The position numbers and the translations under genes were made by a program. A stretch of DNA of 64,000 nucleotides from Streptomyces sp. NBC_00224. Lineage in GTDB: Bacteria; Actinomycetota; Actinomycetes; Streptomycetales; Streptomycetaceae. Location: assembly GCF_041435195.1 (NCBI RefSeq), contig NZ_CP108106.1, forward strand, positions 1 to 64,000, given 5' to 3'. The notes below the pieces were generated by a model. That model was given only the letters and a program-made list of their open reading frames with translations. It was not told the origin of the DNA and did not search any database. Shown in pieces: positions 23,434 to 31,395 of this stretch (position 1 is the first letter of the stretch; every line of letters starts with the position of its first letter).

Positions 23434-24759
23434 ATGACCGGTACCGCCGGCAGCCGCCGAAACGGAGTGCCCGTGGACCGTTACGCCACTTCTCACGCCT
23501 CCTACGCCCGGACCAGGCGTTCACTGGCCCGGGGCGTTTCGTCGGCCATGAAGGCGACACAGGCCCCTGTGCCCATCACCGCCAGCCGGGGCGCGGGCAG
23601 CCGCATCTGGGACGTCGACGGAAACGAATACGTGGACTTCACGCTCTCCTTCGGCCCTATGCTCCTCGGCCAGTCCCCGGACGTGGTCAAAGACGCGGTA
23701 CGAAGCCAGCTGAACCGCGGTATCGGGTTCGGCGCGGGAAACCAGCACGAGGCGCCGTTTGCTGAACTCCTCTGCGAGGTCGTGCCGTCGGCAGAACTCG
23801 TGATCTTCAGCAACACAGGCACGGAGGCGGTCCAGGCGGCGCTGCGCGTCGCCCGGGCGGCGACGGGGCGGAGCAGAGTCGTCAAGTTCCGCGGTCACTA
23901 CCACGGATGGCTCGACTCCATGCATATCGCCATTCCGGGACTGCAAGGGGACGGCCCGGGAACCGCCGGACAGGATCCCCTTGCCGCGCAGCAGGTGACG
24001 ATCTGCCCGTGGAACGACACCAGGGCACTCGCCGCCGCGCTGGCCGACGACGTGGCCGCCGTCATCATGGAGCCCCTTAACATCAACGGCGGCTGTTTCG
24101 CGCCCGAGCCCGGATACCTGGAAGAGGTTCGGCAGCTGACCCGGGAGGCCGGCGCTCTGCTGATCTTCGATGAGGTAATTACCGGTTTTCGAGTGGCGCT
24201 GGGCGGGGCGCAGGAACTCCTCGGGGTCGTACCGGACCTGACGGTCCTGGGCAAGGCCCTCGGCTCCGGGTTCCCGATCAGTGCCGTGTGCGGGTCCCGA
24301 GACGTCATGTCGGTGGTCGCTACAGGTACCGTTGCGCACATGGGCAACTTCAACGGCAGCCCGCTCGCCGCCGCGGCTGGATTCGCTGGCATCAATCACC
24401 TGCGCGAGCACCGTGAAGAGGTCTACCCGAGGCTGGAGTCCGCGATGAAGGTGATCGCCGGAGCGTTCGAGCGAGCCAACTCCGAGCATGGACTACCTGT
24501 CCAGTTCAACCACACGGTCGGCGCCGGCTTCGGCTTTGTCGCGGAGCAACCGGTGCGCGAGCACGGCGACCGCCTCCTGTCCGACGCGCAGGCCTACGGC
24601 AGGTTCGCAGCCCGTCTGCTCGACAAGGGCGTGTTCGTTCCGGCGCGGGGGCTCTGGTACGTCTCGACGGAGCACTCCGCGGAGGACCTCGCACGCGCCG
24701 CCGGCGCCGTACTCGCCGTCGCCGCCGAATTCACCGACATGAGGGGAGACGACCTGTGA
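23434..24759 (+). CDS. Class III PLP aminotransferase, GSA-aminomutase-like
   Basis: 441 residues from ATG 23434, or shorter from GTG 23473, which has a better GGAG. Fold-type I PLP motifs: NTGTEAVQAALRVARAATGR, FRGHYHGW, LLIFDEVITGFRVALGGAQE and the Schiff-base lysine in LTVLGKALGSGFP. The overall pattern is that of glutamate-1-semialdehyde aminomutases and related aminotransferases, several of which aminate carbonyl sugars or cyclitols. Its end overlaps the dehydrogenase start (GTGA), so the two are coupled. Likely role: amination of a ketone made by the cyclase/dehydrogenase pair. Confidence 0.8.
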   Translation: MTGTAGSRRNGVPVDRYATSHASYARTRRSLARGVSSAMKATQAPVPITASRGAGSRIWDVDGNEYVDFTLSFGPMLLGQSPDVVKDAVRSQLNRGIGFGAGNQHEAPFAELLCEVVPSAELVIFSNTGTEAVQAALRVARAATGRSRVVKFRGHYHGWLDSMHIAIPGLQGDGPGTAGQDPLAAQQVTICPWNDTRALAAALADDVAAVIMEPLNINGGCFAPEPGYLEEVRQLTREAGALLIFDEVITGFRVALGGAQELLGVVPDLTVLGKALGSGFPISAVCGSRDVMSVVATGTVAHMGNFNGSPLAAAAGFAGINHLREHREEVYPRLESAMKVIAGAFERANSEHGLPVQFNHTVGAGFGFVAEQPVREHGDRLLSDAQAYGRFAARLLDKGVFVPARGLWYVSTEHSAEDLARAAGAVLAVAAEFTDMRGDDL

Positions 24760-25805
24760 AGGCCGTGGTCGCCACAGCGCCCGGGCCCGACCGGGTGGCT
24801 CTGCTGGATGTCGAGGAGGTGGCCTGCCGACCCGGGCACGTCATCGTGCGGGTGGAAGCGGTCGGCATCTGCGGGAGCGAGATCCACATCCAGCAGGGCG
24901 ACGTCTCCTGGGACATGACCTACCCGGTCACCCTCGGCCACGAGTTCTCCGGAGTGGTCGTCGAGGCAGGGGCCGGAGTGACTTCGTTCGCGGTGGGCGA
25001 CCGCGTCGTCTCCGAGACGGCCGCCGAGATAGACGCCGCGTCCGAATGGGCCCGGACCGGTGTGTACAACCTCGATCCGAACCGTCGCGGTTTCGGCGCA
25101 CGGGCGGACGGAGGCATGGCCGAACGGGTGGTCGTTCCCGAGCGGTGCCTGCACCGGCTTCCGGACAATGTCTCCTTCAAGCAGGGGGCTCTGACCGAGC
25201 CGGTATGCGTGGCCTATCAGGCGACCTGTGTCCGCACGGAGATCCGTCCCGGTGATGCCGTTGCCGTCGTCGGGGCTGGCACTATCGGGCTGCTCAGCGC
25301 GTGGCTCGCCACCCTCGGTGGGGCCGGCCCCGTGGTCGTGGTGGGGCTGCCTGGAGACGCCTGGAGAGCCCCGACGATGCAGGCGATGGGGCCGATACGG
25401 TTCGCCGCGTCCGTCGAGGAGGCGCGCGCTGCCCTGGAGCGCCGCGGTCGGGCCGGAGCCGACGCTGTCATCGATGCTGCCGGGGCCAGCGAGGCGCTCC
25501 GTACCGCTCTGGAACTGGCACGGCCCTTGGGCCAGGTGACGAAGGTGGGGTGGGGGCCGCAACCCTATGCATACTCGCTCGATTCGCTCGTGGCCAAGCA
25601 ACTCACCCTTCGCGGGAGCTTTTCGCATACATGGACCGTGTGGGAGCGGGTGCTGGCGCTGCTGGCGGACGGCGCCGGCGAGGTGGTCGAGCGGATTGTC
25701 GGCTGGGAGGGAACTCTGGACGACTGGGCGACCGGCTTTGGACTCCAGGCCGAAGGAGCTGTGATCAAAGGGATGCTGCTGCCTCGGTCCTGCCCGGCAG
25801 GGTGA
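24756..25805 (+). CDS. Zinc-dependent medium-chain dehydrogenase lacking the structural zinc
   Basis: 349 residues, GTG 24756. The catalytic zinc ligands are present (VGICGSEIH, LGHEFSG), as is the NAD motif AVVGAGTIGLLSAWLA. The loop that normally binds structural zinc with four cysteines reads DAASEWARTGVYNLD, where aligned positions are Asp, Ser, Ala and Asp. The family includes sorbitol and scyllo-inosamine dehydrogenases. It is translationally coupled to the aminotransferase and probably oxidises an alcohol on a cyclitol or sugar to the ketone that is then aminated. Confidence 0.8.
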   Translation: MKAVVATAPGPDRVALLDVEEVACRPGHVIVRVEAVGICGSEIHIQQGDVSWDMTYPVTLGHEFSGVVVEAGAGVTSFAVGDRVVSETAAEIDAASEWARTGVYNLDPNRRGFGARADGGMAERVVVPERCLHRLPDNVSFKQGALTEPVCVAYQATCVRTEIRPGDAVAVVGAGTIGLLSAWLATLGGAGPVVVVGLPGDAWRAPTMQAMGPIRFAASVEEARAALERRGRAGADAVIDAAGASEALRTALELARPLGQVTKVGWGPQPYAYSLDSLVAKQLTLRGSFSHTWTVWERVLALLADGAGEVVERIVGWEGTLDDWATGFGLQAEGAVIKGMLLPRSCPAG

Positions 25806-25820
25806 CTGCTGGGCAGGCGC

Positions 25821-26573
25821 TCAGCGTCCGCCAGCCACGTCCAGAACCGAGCCGACGCAGTACGAGGCGGCGTCGCTGAGCAGCCACAGCACCGCCTCCG
25901 CGACCTCGTACGGCGCTGCGGCGCGGCGCAGCGGGATCAGTGGCTCCATAGCGCGGACTCGTGCCGACTGCCCGTTGCGCTCATGGATCTCCGTCAATGT
26001 CGTGCCCGGCCGGACCGCGTTCACCCGAATCCCCTCGGCCGCGACCTCGCGGGAGAGGCCAGTCACGAGACTGTCCACGGCGCCTTTGCTGGCCGCGTAG
26101 TCGACGTACTCGCCGGCAGAACCGATGCGGCTGGCCGCTGAGGAAACCAGCACGATGGAGCCCCCGGCGTGACCGTCCGCTGTAGACATCCTGCGTACGG
26201 CCTCACGGCAACACAGAATAGTGCCGAGCACGTTCACGTCCAGAACGCGCCGAACCCGCTCCGCAGTAAAATCCCGCAGCCGCGACGGCGGGGCGACAAC
26301 GGCCGCATTCGCGACCAGGCCGCGAACGGGACCGAGAACGTCCGCCGCGCGGAAGAGCGCCAGGACGTCGGGCTCCTGCGCGATGTCCGCCCGCACGGCG
26401 ACCGCCCGCCCACCGGACTCGCGCACTTCGACCACTAGGGCGTCGGCTCGGTCCTCCGCCTCGACGTAGCTGAAGCAGACGTCCCAGCCGCTCGCCACCG
26501 CGCGACGGACGGTCTCCGCGCCGATGCCGCGGCTGCCGCCAGTCACGACCAGGACGCCCCGCTCAGTGGGCAC
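25821..26573 (-). CDS. Short-chain dehydrogenase/reductase (SDR)
   Basis: 250 residues; GTG at 26573 behind GAGGGG, overlapping the end of the upstream isomerase gene by 11 bases. Classical SDR motifs: VLVVTGGSRGIGAETVRRAV (cofactor), LVANAAVVAP, SIVLVSSAASRIGS with YVDYAASKGAVDSLV (YxxxK), and a C-terminal GSVLDVAGGR. It probably reduces a keto sugar or cyclitol intermediate, using NAD(P)H. It is transcribed with the GmhA-like gene, convergent to the cyclase-aminotransferase-dehydrogenase unit. Confidence 0.85.
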   Translation of the reverse strand: MPTERGVLVVTGGSRGIGAETVRRAVASGWDVCFSYVEAEDRADALVVEVRESGGRAVAVRADIAQEPDVLALFRAADVLGPVRGLVANAAVVAPPSRLRDFTAERVRRVLDVNVLGTILCCREAVRRMSTADGHAGGSIVLVSSAASRIGSAGEYVDYAASKGAVDSLVTGLSREVAAEGIRVNAVRPGTTLTEIHERNGQSARVRAMEPLIPLRRAAAPYEVAEAVLWLLSDAASYCVGSVLDVAGGR

Positions 26574-27153
26574 TGATGAACCCCTCGGGCAGGCTCGACG
26601 ATCCCTCGTACATGAAGGAGCAGTACATGGCGTGCATAACAGCCGAGGCCACGTCTTCCGCGATGCCGGGTTCAGCCGATCCGAGCAGGACCGGATGGTC
26701 CGCCAGCCGGGCGGCGGTGCTCCCCGGAGTCCCCACGAGGGCAACGACCGGCATACCGGCTGCCCCGGCTGCGGCGATCGCCTGGTTGACGTTAGCGCTC
26801 TCACCGGACACCGTGAACGCGCACAGGACGTCGCCAGCACGCCCGTTGCATTCAAGCAACGCCCTGAGGGCCTCACGGGAGCCGAAATCGTTGACGGCTG
26901 CGCTGAGCGCGGCGGCGTCCGCGCTCAGGCACACCGCCCGGAACGGCCTGCCCCCCGAGCGCCGTGTGTTCAACGTCAGTCCGATCGCCAGATGCGAGGC
27001 AAGAGCGCCACAACCGCCGTTGCCCACCGTCCATACTGTCGCGTCGCGCTCCCTGGCCTCGGCCAGCACCTCCACGGCCCGCTCGACCGCCGTGACGTCG
27101 ACAGTCTCCGCCACACGCAGCCACGCATTGATGTATTTCGCCGCGAAACTCAC
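26563..27153 (-). CDS. SIS-domain phosphosugar isomerase, GmhA-like
   Basis: 196 residues from GTG 27153. SIS-domain signatures: VWTVGNGGCGALASHLAIGL near residue 40 and LCAFTVSGESANVNQAIAAA near residue 110, then PVVALVGTPGS. Length and pattern fit sedoheptulose-7-phosphate isomerase (GmhA), which makes heptose 7-phosphate, although an NDxSK-like serine loop is altered (GNGGCGA rather than GNGGSAA). Presence beside a cyclase suggests a pathway branching from sedoheptulose 7-phosphate. Transcribed leftward with the SDR from a divergent intergenic region (27154-27366). Confidence 0.8.
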   Translation of the reverse strand: MSFAAKYINAWLRVAETVDVTAVERAVEVLAEARERDATVWTVGNGGCGALASHLAIGLTLNTRRSGGRPFRAVCLSADAAALSAAVNDFGSREALRALLECNGRAGDVLCAFTVSGESANVNQAIAAAGAAGMPVVALVGTPGSTAARLADHPVLLGSAEPGIAEDVASAVMHAMYCSFMYEGSSSLPEGFISAH

Positions 27154-27366
27154 AAGCGCTGCCCCCTGGCCCCCATCCCGGTCGTCCCAGACACCGCAGG
27201 ACCGGAGACAGCCATGTTAACCACTGATCAGATTCGCGGGCGGGAGTCCTTGAACTGACCGAACATCAAGACCGATCACACAGCCGCCGCGTAGGGTTGG
27301 CGGAGCTTCTCGTAAACGGCGCGGAGGAGACCTTCCGGTCCCGGGTGCTACGGAGGAGGACGCGAG

Positions 27367-28362
27367 ATGGCAGCACGCGACATCTACGTTCCGCCTCAGC
27401 GCATTGGCATCAGGGCGCTCGACGCTTCCGAGGCGGCGCACGCGAACTCCCTTGCCCGTGCAGCCATCGCCGCATTCAATCTGGATGGCTACACCGTCGC
27501 AGAGTTGGTCAGGCATTCAAATGTGACGGCCCGGCTGGTGTCGGCCGCAGGCCCCGCGCTCGCGCTCCGCCTGCGGAGGGGGCCGAGCGTCGACAGCAGG
27601 ACCGAGTTGGCTTGGCTGAGCGCTGTCCGACGAGGCACCGAGGTGCGGGTTCTGGAGCCCTACGCCGAGGAGTTCGACCGGAACACCCGCACCGTCGCGA
27701 ACCGCGACGGGACGCCCGTCGAGTGCAGCCTGTTCTTCTGGGCGGACGGGCGACCGCTCGCCGCCGACCTGACCCAGCTCAACTACTGCGAGCTTGGCCG
27801 GATGACCGCACAACTCCACGAATTCGCGGCCAGCTGGCAGTCCGCCCCGGGCCTCAAGCCGCTGGTGTGGGACCGAACCATGTACTACGCGGGCACGCAG
27901 CTCGTGATCACGGATCCCCGCTACGCCGAGTTCGTCCCGGCTCGGCACGCGAGAGTGGTCGAATCCGTGGTCGGGGAGGCCGATGCCGAGCTGGGCCGAC
28001 TCACCCGTGCTCCCGACCGCATGTTCCTCCACGGCAACATCGAAATGTGGAACGTGCTGTCCACCGGCCCAGGCGAGCTGAGACTGCTCGACTTCGAGGA
28101 CGTGATGGTGGGTCCCCCGGTGCTCGATGTCGCGATCACCCTGTTCTACGGCCGTGAACGAACGGACTACACCGCCCTGGTTGAGGCATACGGGGCTGGT
28201 TACCGCAGCGTCCGTCCCTGGCCCGTACGCGACTCCCGGCAACTAGCCCTCCTCACCGCCGCCAGGGCGGCGATGCTGCTGAACCACGCGCTGCTGACCG
28301 AACGGGACAGGCAGTCGGTGACCGACCGGCTCCTCCCGCTGATCCTCGATGCGGCCCGGTGA
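27367..28362 (+). CDS. APH-fold phosphotransferase with altered catalytic motif
   Basis: 331 residues from ATG 27367 (GGAGGAGGACGCG upstream). The aminoglycoside phosphotransferase/choline-kinase fold is recognisable: Brenner-type loop FLHGNIEMWNVLSTGPG near residue 220 and LRLLDFEDVMVGPPVLDVAI after it. The catalytic Asp of HGDxxxxN is Asn here (HGNIEMWN, codon AAC), while the metal-binding Asp in LLDFED is kept. It may be a kinase of a sugar with altered chemistry, or inactive. Transcribed rightward, divergent from the isomerase. Confidence 0.75.
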   Translation: MAARDIYVPPQRIGIRALDASEAAHANSLARAAIAAFNLDGYTVAELVRHSNVTARLVSAAGPALALRLRRGPSVDSRTELAWLSAVRRGTEVRVLEPYAEEFDRNTRTVANRDGTPVECSLFFWADGRPLAADLTQLNYCELGRMTAQLHEFAASWQSAPGLKPLVWDRTMYYAGTQLVITDPRYAEFVPARHARVVESVVGEADAELGRLTRAPDRMFLHGNIEMWNVLSTGPGELRLLDFEDVMVGPPVLDVAITLFYGRERTDYTALVEAYGAGYRSVRPWPVRDSRQLALLTAARAAMLLNHALLTERDRQSVTDRLLPLILDAAR

Positions 28363-28545
28363 AGACCACCTCGAGTGCGCAGACGCCAGGAACGCCCCTC
28401 CTATCCCGGTCGCCCAGCCCCTGACGAGTCCTGACGCCGGACTGCCGACCGCCGCACGGTGAGCCAGCATCATCAACTCACCCAAATAGCACTGTGCAAA
28501 ACAGCCCGCCTCGCGGCGCGAGCCGTGCGGGCATCCCTCTACGCC

Positions 28546-29652
28546 TCACCGCTCGCCAGCACCGACGGAGTCACCATCATGTTCCCTCGACCCTGCCCGT
28601 GTGCTCGCCGCGAGGAAGTCGACTACCTGACAGGCGGTAGCGTCGGACGGAGGGACCTCGCTGTCGGTCATCCTCGCCCAGGCCACGGTCCAGGAGGCAG
28701 CATTGGTGAGGTCGAGACGGTGCTCCCAGCGCAGCGATCTCGCGGCACGCCCTCCGTCAAGCCTCAGAACCGGCTCTTCAGGGAAATCGACCTCGTCTCG
28801 GCCGTCACTCACGAGAGCGCCGGGACCCCACTCGCGGGCCAGTTCGGCAACGAGTTCACCCGCCGAGCTCGCCATGCTCGGGGGAGCGAAGTTCAGCGCG
28901 CGGCCACTGTCGATTTGGCGGAAGAGAAGACGGGACGCAAGCGTGGCCAGCCCCCACACGACGTCGAGCACATGCTGGAAAGGTCGTTCAGCCGCCGGGT
29001 CGCGTAGGCGGAATGCCGTCCCCGAACGAAACGCCCGCAGCGCGTTCGGCACGAGCCGGTCCGCTTCGTCGCCGCCGCCGATAACGTTCCCCAGCCGCAC
29101 CGACGCGATCGACGAATCTGCCGGGACCAGCGCGCGAAACTCGTTGAACAGTGCCTCAGCCATCCACTTCGACGCCGGATACGGCCCTGCTCCGCCGAGC
29201 CGTGACCCCTCGGTGAGGGGCGGCGCGCCCGCACCAGCGGGCGCATAGCACTTGTCGGAGGTGACATGCACCAGGGCCCGAACGGCGCCCAGGCGGACGG
29301 TCTCAAGGACGGACAGCGATCCGTTGAGGTTCACGTCGAATGTCAGGTGCGGTTCCGTGAACCCGCGGCCGAGAAGGGGCTGAGCAGCCAAGTGGACCAC
29401 AACGTCGGGCTCGAAGACGCGGGCCGCCGCGACGACCGAGGCGAGGTCGCGGACATCACCCCGGACATCGGTCACTCCTAGAAGCGTGAGCCACTGGGCG
29501 CGCGTGGCGCTGGCGGGGTCCTCGGACAGGGAGTAGCCGACCACATCGGCCCCGCACGCGACCAACAGGGAGCAAAGCCACGATCCGATGAAGCCGGAGT
29601 GCCCGGTGATAAGGACGGTGCGTCCGCGCAATGCCTCCGGATCGCCTACCAC
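28546..29652 (-). CDS. NAD-dependent epimerase/dehydratase, CDP-glucose-4,6-dehydratase-like
   Basis: 368 residues from GTG/ATG 29652. Rossmann start TVLITGHSGFIGSWLCSLLV, LAAQPLLGRGFTEP, HVTSDKCYAP and the active-site YPASKWMAE. The GHSGFIGSWL and TSDKCY motifs are those of RfbG-type CDP-glucose 4,6-dehydratases. The C-terminal half (LVPNALRAFRSGTAFRLRDP) agrees. It acts on a nucleotide sugar, making a 4-keto-6-deoxy sugar, or is an epimerase. It overlaps the glycosyltransferase gene by a few bases. Confidence 0.8.
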   Translation of the reverse strand: MVGDPEALRGRTVLITGHSGFIGSWLCSLLVACGADVVGYSLSEDPASATRAQWLTLLGVTDVRGDVRDLASVVAAARVFEPDVVVHLAAQPLLGRGFTEPHLTFDVNLNGSLSVLETVRLGAVRALVHVTSDKCYAPAGAGAPPLTEGSRLGGAGPYPASKWMAEALFNEFRALVPADSSIASVRLGNVIGGGDEADRLVPNALRAFRSGTAFRLRDPAAERPFQHVLDVVWGLATLASRLLFRQIDSGRALNFAPPSMASSAGELVAELAREWGPGALVSDGRDEVDFPEEPVLRLDGGRAARSLRWEHRLDLTNAASWTVAWARMTDSEVPPSDATACQVVDFLAASTRAGSREHDGDSVGAGER

Positions 29653-30566
29653 CCCCGGGATCCGTCCGCTGAGCGCGAGTGGCGTTCGTCCAGACGAGAG
29701 GGCCGTAGCAGCCAGTCCGCCGTGCCGACGCTCCAGCCGGCGATCCAGGCGAGTTCGCCGAGAACGCCGAGGCGACCACCCTGGCGCATGCGACTGGCCC
29801 GGCGCTTGAGCGCATGGACGAGTTTCCGCAGCATGAACCAGTCCCCGCGGGCGAGGTACTTACCGTAATAGCCGCCTTGGCCCCGGCCGTAGGCGAAGCG
29901 GACAGCCAGGTAGTTCCGCTCGGTCCGCCAGGCACGGTGGTGGACGAGCGCCGCCGGCTCAAACACGATGGAGTACCCCGCCAGCAACAGGCGATAGCCG
30001 TAGTCGTTGTCCTCCGAGGACGGGAACCGGGTGCCGGGGCCGATCCGGGAGTCGAAGGGCCCGATCTCGGTGAAAGTCTCCGCGTACAAGGCGAAGTTGA
30101 AGGTTGCCAGCGGATCGATGGTGATCCGGCCGGTGAACTCGGCCGCTTGGTCATCGGTATGCAGCGAGGGCGCGAAAGCACCCTGCTCCTCCGCCGCTCC
30201 GGCGAGGACTCGGCCCGTCACCACCGCTCTGGGGCCGGCCTGGAGTAGTGCTCGCACGATCACCTCCAGCCAGTCCTTCGCCACGAGGCAGTCGTCGTCG
30301 ATGACGACGATGACCGGATGGGAGGCGTATCCGAAAGCCAGGTTGCGGCTCCTGCTGATTCCTCTCGTGTCCGACGTGATGTAGCGGAACACGACTGTGT
30401 CCGGCGTCTGCAAGCTTTTCAGGGCCTCGTTCGGTGCGTCGCTTTGATCGACCACGACGATCTCGTCCGGCAGGGTCGAGCCATCAAGCACCGATCGAAC
30501 TGCGTCGTACAGGAGCCGTGGGCGATTGCGCGAGCTGATTAGCAAGCTCACCAACGGTCGCTCCAT
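29646..30566 (-). CDS. Family 2 glycosyltransferase
   Basis: 306 residues; ATG at 30566 is preceded by GGTGGGGGCAACG, a better site than the ATG at 30596. GT-A fold: SLLISSRNRPRLLYDAVRSV, EIVVVDQSDAP, IVVIDDDCLVAKDWLEVIVR (DxD-type DDD) and a late ED acid pair in PSSEDNDYGYRLLLAGYSI. Family 2 inverting transferases move NDP-sugars onto glycans or lipids. No membrane segment. It completes the sugar island and probably attaches the modified sugar or cyclitol. Confidence 0.85.
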   Translation of the reverse strand: MERPLVSLLISSRNRPRLLYDAVRSVLDGSTLPDEIVVVDQSDAPNEALKSLQTPDTVVFRYITSDTRGISRSRNLAFGYASHPVIVVIDDDCLVAKDWLEVIVRALLQAGPRAVVTGRVLAGAAEEQGAFAPSLHTDDQAAEFTGRITIDPLATFNFALYAETFTEIGPFDSRIGPGTRFPSSEDNDYGYRLLLAGYSIVFEPAALVHHRAWRTERNYLAVRFAYGRGQGGYYGKYLARGDWFMLRKLVHALKRRASRMRQGGRLGVLGELAWIAGWSVGTADWLLRPSRLDERHSRSADGSRGW

Positions 30567-30867
30567 CGTTGCCCCCACCTCGTTGGCCGACGGCACAGCG
30601 TAACGCTCGTAGGTGCCTGAGTAACGGCGAACGGGTTGAGCCGATGCGGAGGTACTGAGGTCCTAACATCACATGGCGACATATCGGTTGCGTTGGCCTA
30701 GAAGGCTCGAGCTGGGGCGGCGGACAGACAACGAGGGGGTGCGGTAACGCGGCGGGGTGGCAGGTCGTCGTGCTGCCGGCCACCGCGTTGCTGGGGTAAT
30801 GCCCGCTCTGGTCTTGGCCACCGAGGCGACGGCACAGCACGGCACCCGCCGTCGATTGACGCCAAGG
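30567..30867. other. Boundary region with an IS-end-like sequence
   Basis: No gene. GAGGTCCTAACA at 30657-30668 is identical to the left terminus of IS5-family copy 1 but is followed by unrelated sequence, so it is a solo or decayed IS end or a chance match. The region lies between the 3' end of the recombinase quartet and the sugar island, and may hold the outer end of that element. Confidence 0.4.
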
Positions 30868-31395
30868 TCAGGGACGACGCCGCCGGCTGAGATCGGGGAC
30901 CGAGGCCTGGGCGGCCACCTGCTGTTCCAGGGCCGCGTTGGTCTCCTTGAGCTTGCTGTTCTCGATCTCCAGGACGTGGACGATCCGAACCAGGAGCTGC
31001 GTCTGTCCGCGCAGATCGTCGCGTTCGGCGCGGACGCGGGCCAGGTCCTGTTCCTGCTTGGCCGCGCGGGCTCGCGCCGAGTCGGGCAGCGCTTCGGGGA
31101 CGGGGGTGCGGGCCTTGACCAGGGCGTAGAACAGGTCCTTGAGGCCGGTGTGCTTGTGGGTGAGCTTGTTGCGGCGCAGTCCGGCCTCGATGGCCAGGGA
31201 GACGATGGTCAGTTTGCCGTCGGAATGCAGCGGGGCGCCGATCAGCAGGCGCACCATGGCGTCGGTGATGGCCTGCGCCTCTGCGGCGTCCTCGGTGTCG
31301 GCGTGGCCTTGGACGTGGGTGAGGGCCTCGCCGACGAGCTGGGCCAGCGCCGCGCCGTCGTGCGGTCCGGGGGCGGCAGCGGTGGGGGTGTTCAT
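30868..31395 (-). CDS. TnpC-like coiled-coil protein of the recombinase quartet
   Basis: 175 residues; ATG 31395 overlaps the upstream recombinase stop by 4 bases, behind CAGGAGCG. Residues ~60-95 (GKLTIVSLAIEAGLRRNKLT) look like a helix-turn-helix segment and ~115-165 form a heptad-rich coiled coil (RAAKQEQDLARVRAERDDLR, LEIENSKLKETNAALEQQVA). Small coiled-coil proteins of this kind accompany Tn554-type recombinase pairs (TnpC) and recombinase trios. It probably assists or orients recombination. Last gene of the leftward quartet. Confidence 0.7.
   Translation of the reverse strand: MNTPTAAAPGPHDGAALAQLVGEALTHVQGHADTEDAAEAQAITDAMVRLLIGAPLHSDGKLTIVSLAIEAGLRRNKLTHKHTGLKDLFYALVKARTPVPEALPDSARARAAKQEQDLARVRAERDDLRGQTQLLVRIVHVLEIENSKLKETNAALEQQVAAQASVPDLSRRRRP

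Noticed and set aside
27214-27258. 14-codon leader peptide upstream of the kinase
   Set aside because: No ribosome binding site and no attenuator-like structure; too short to support.
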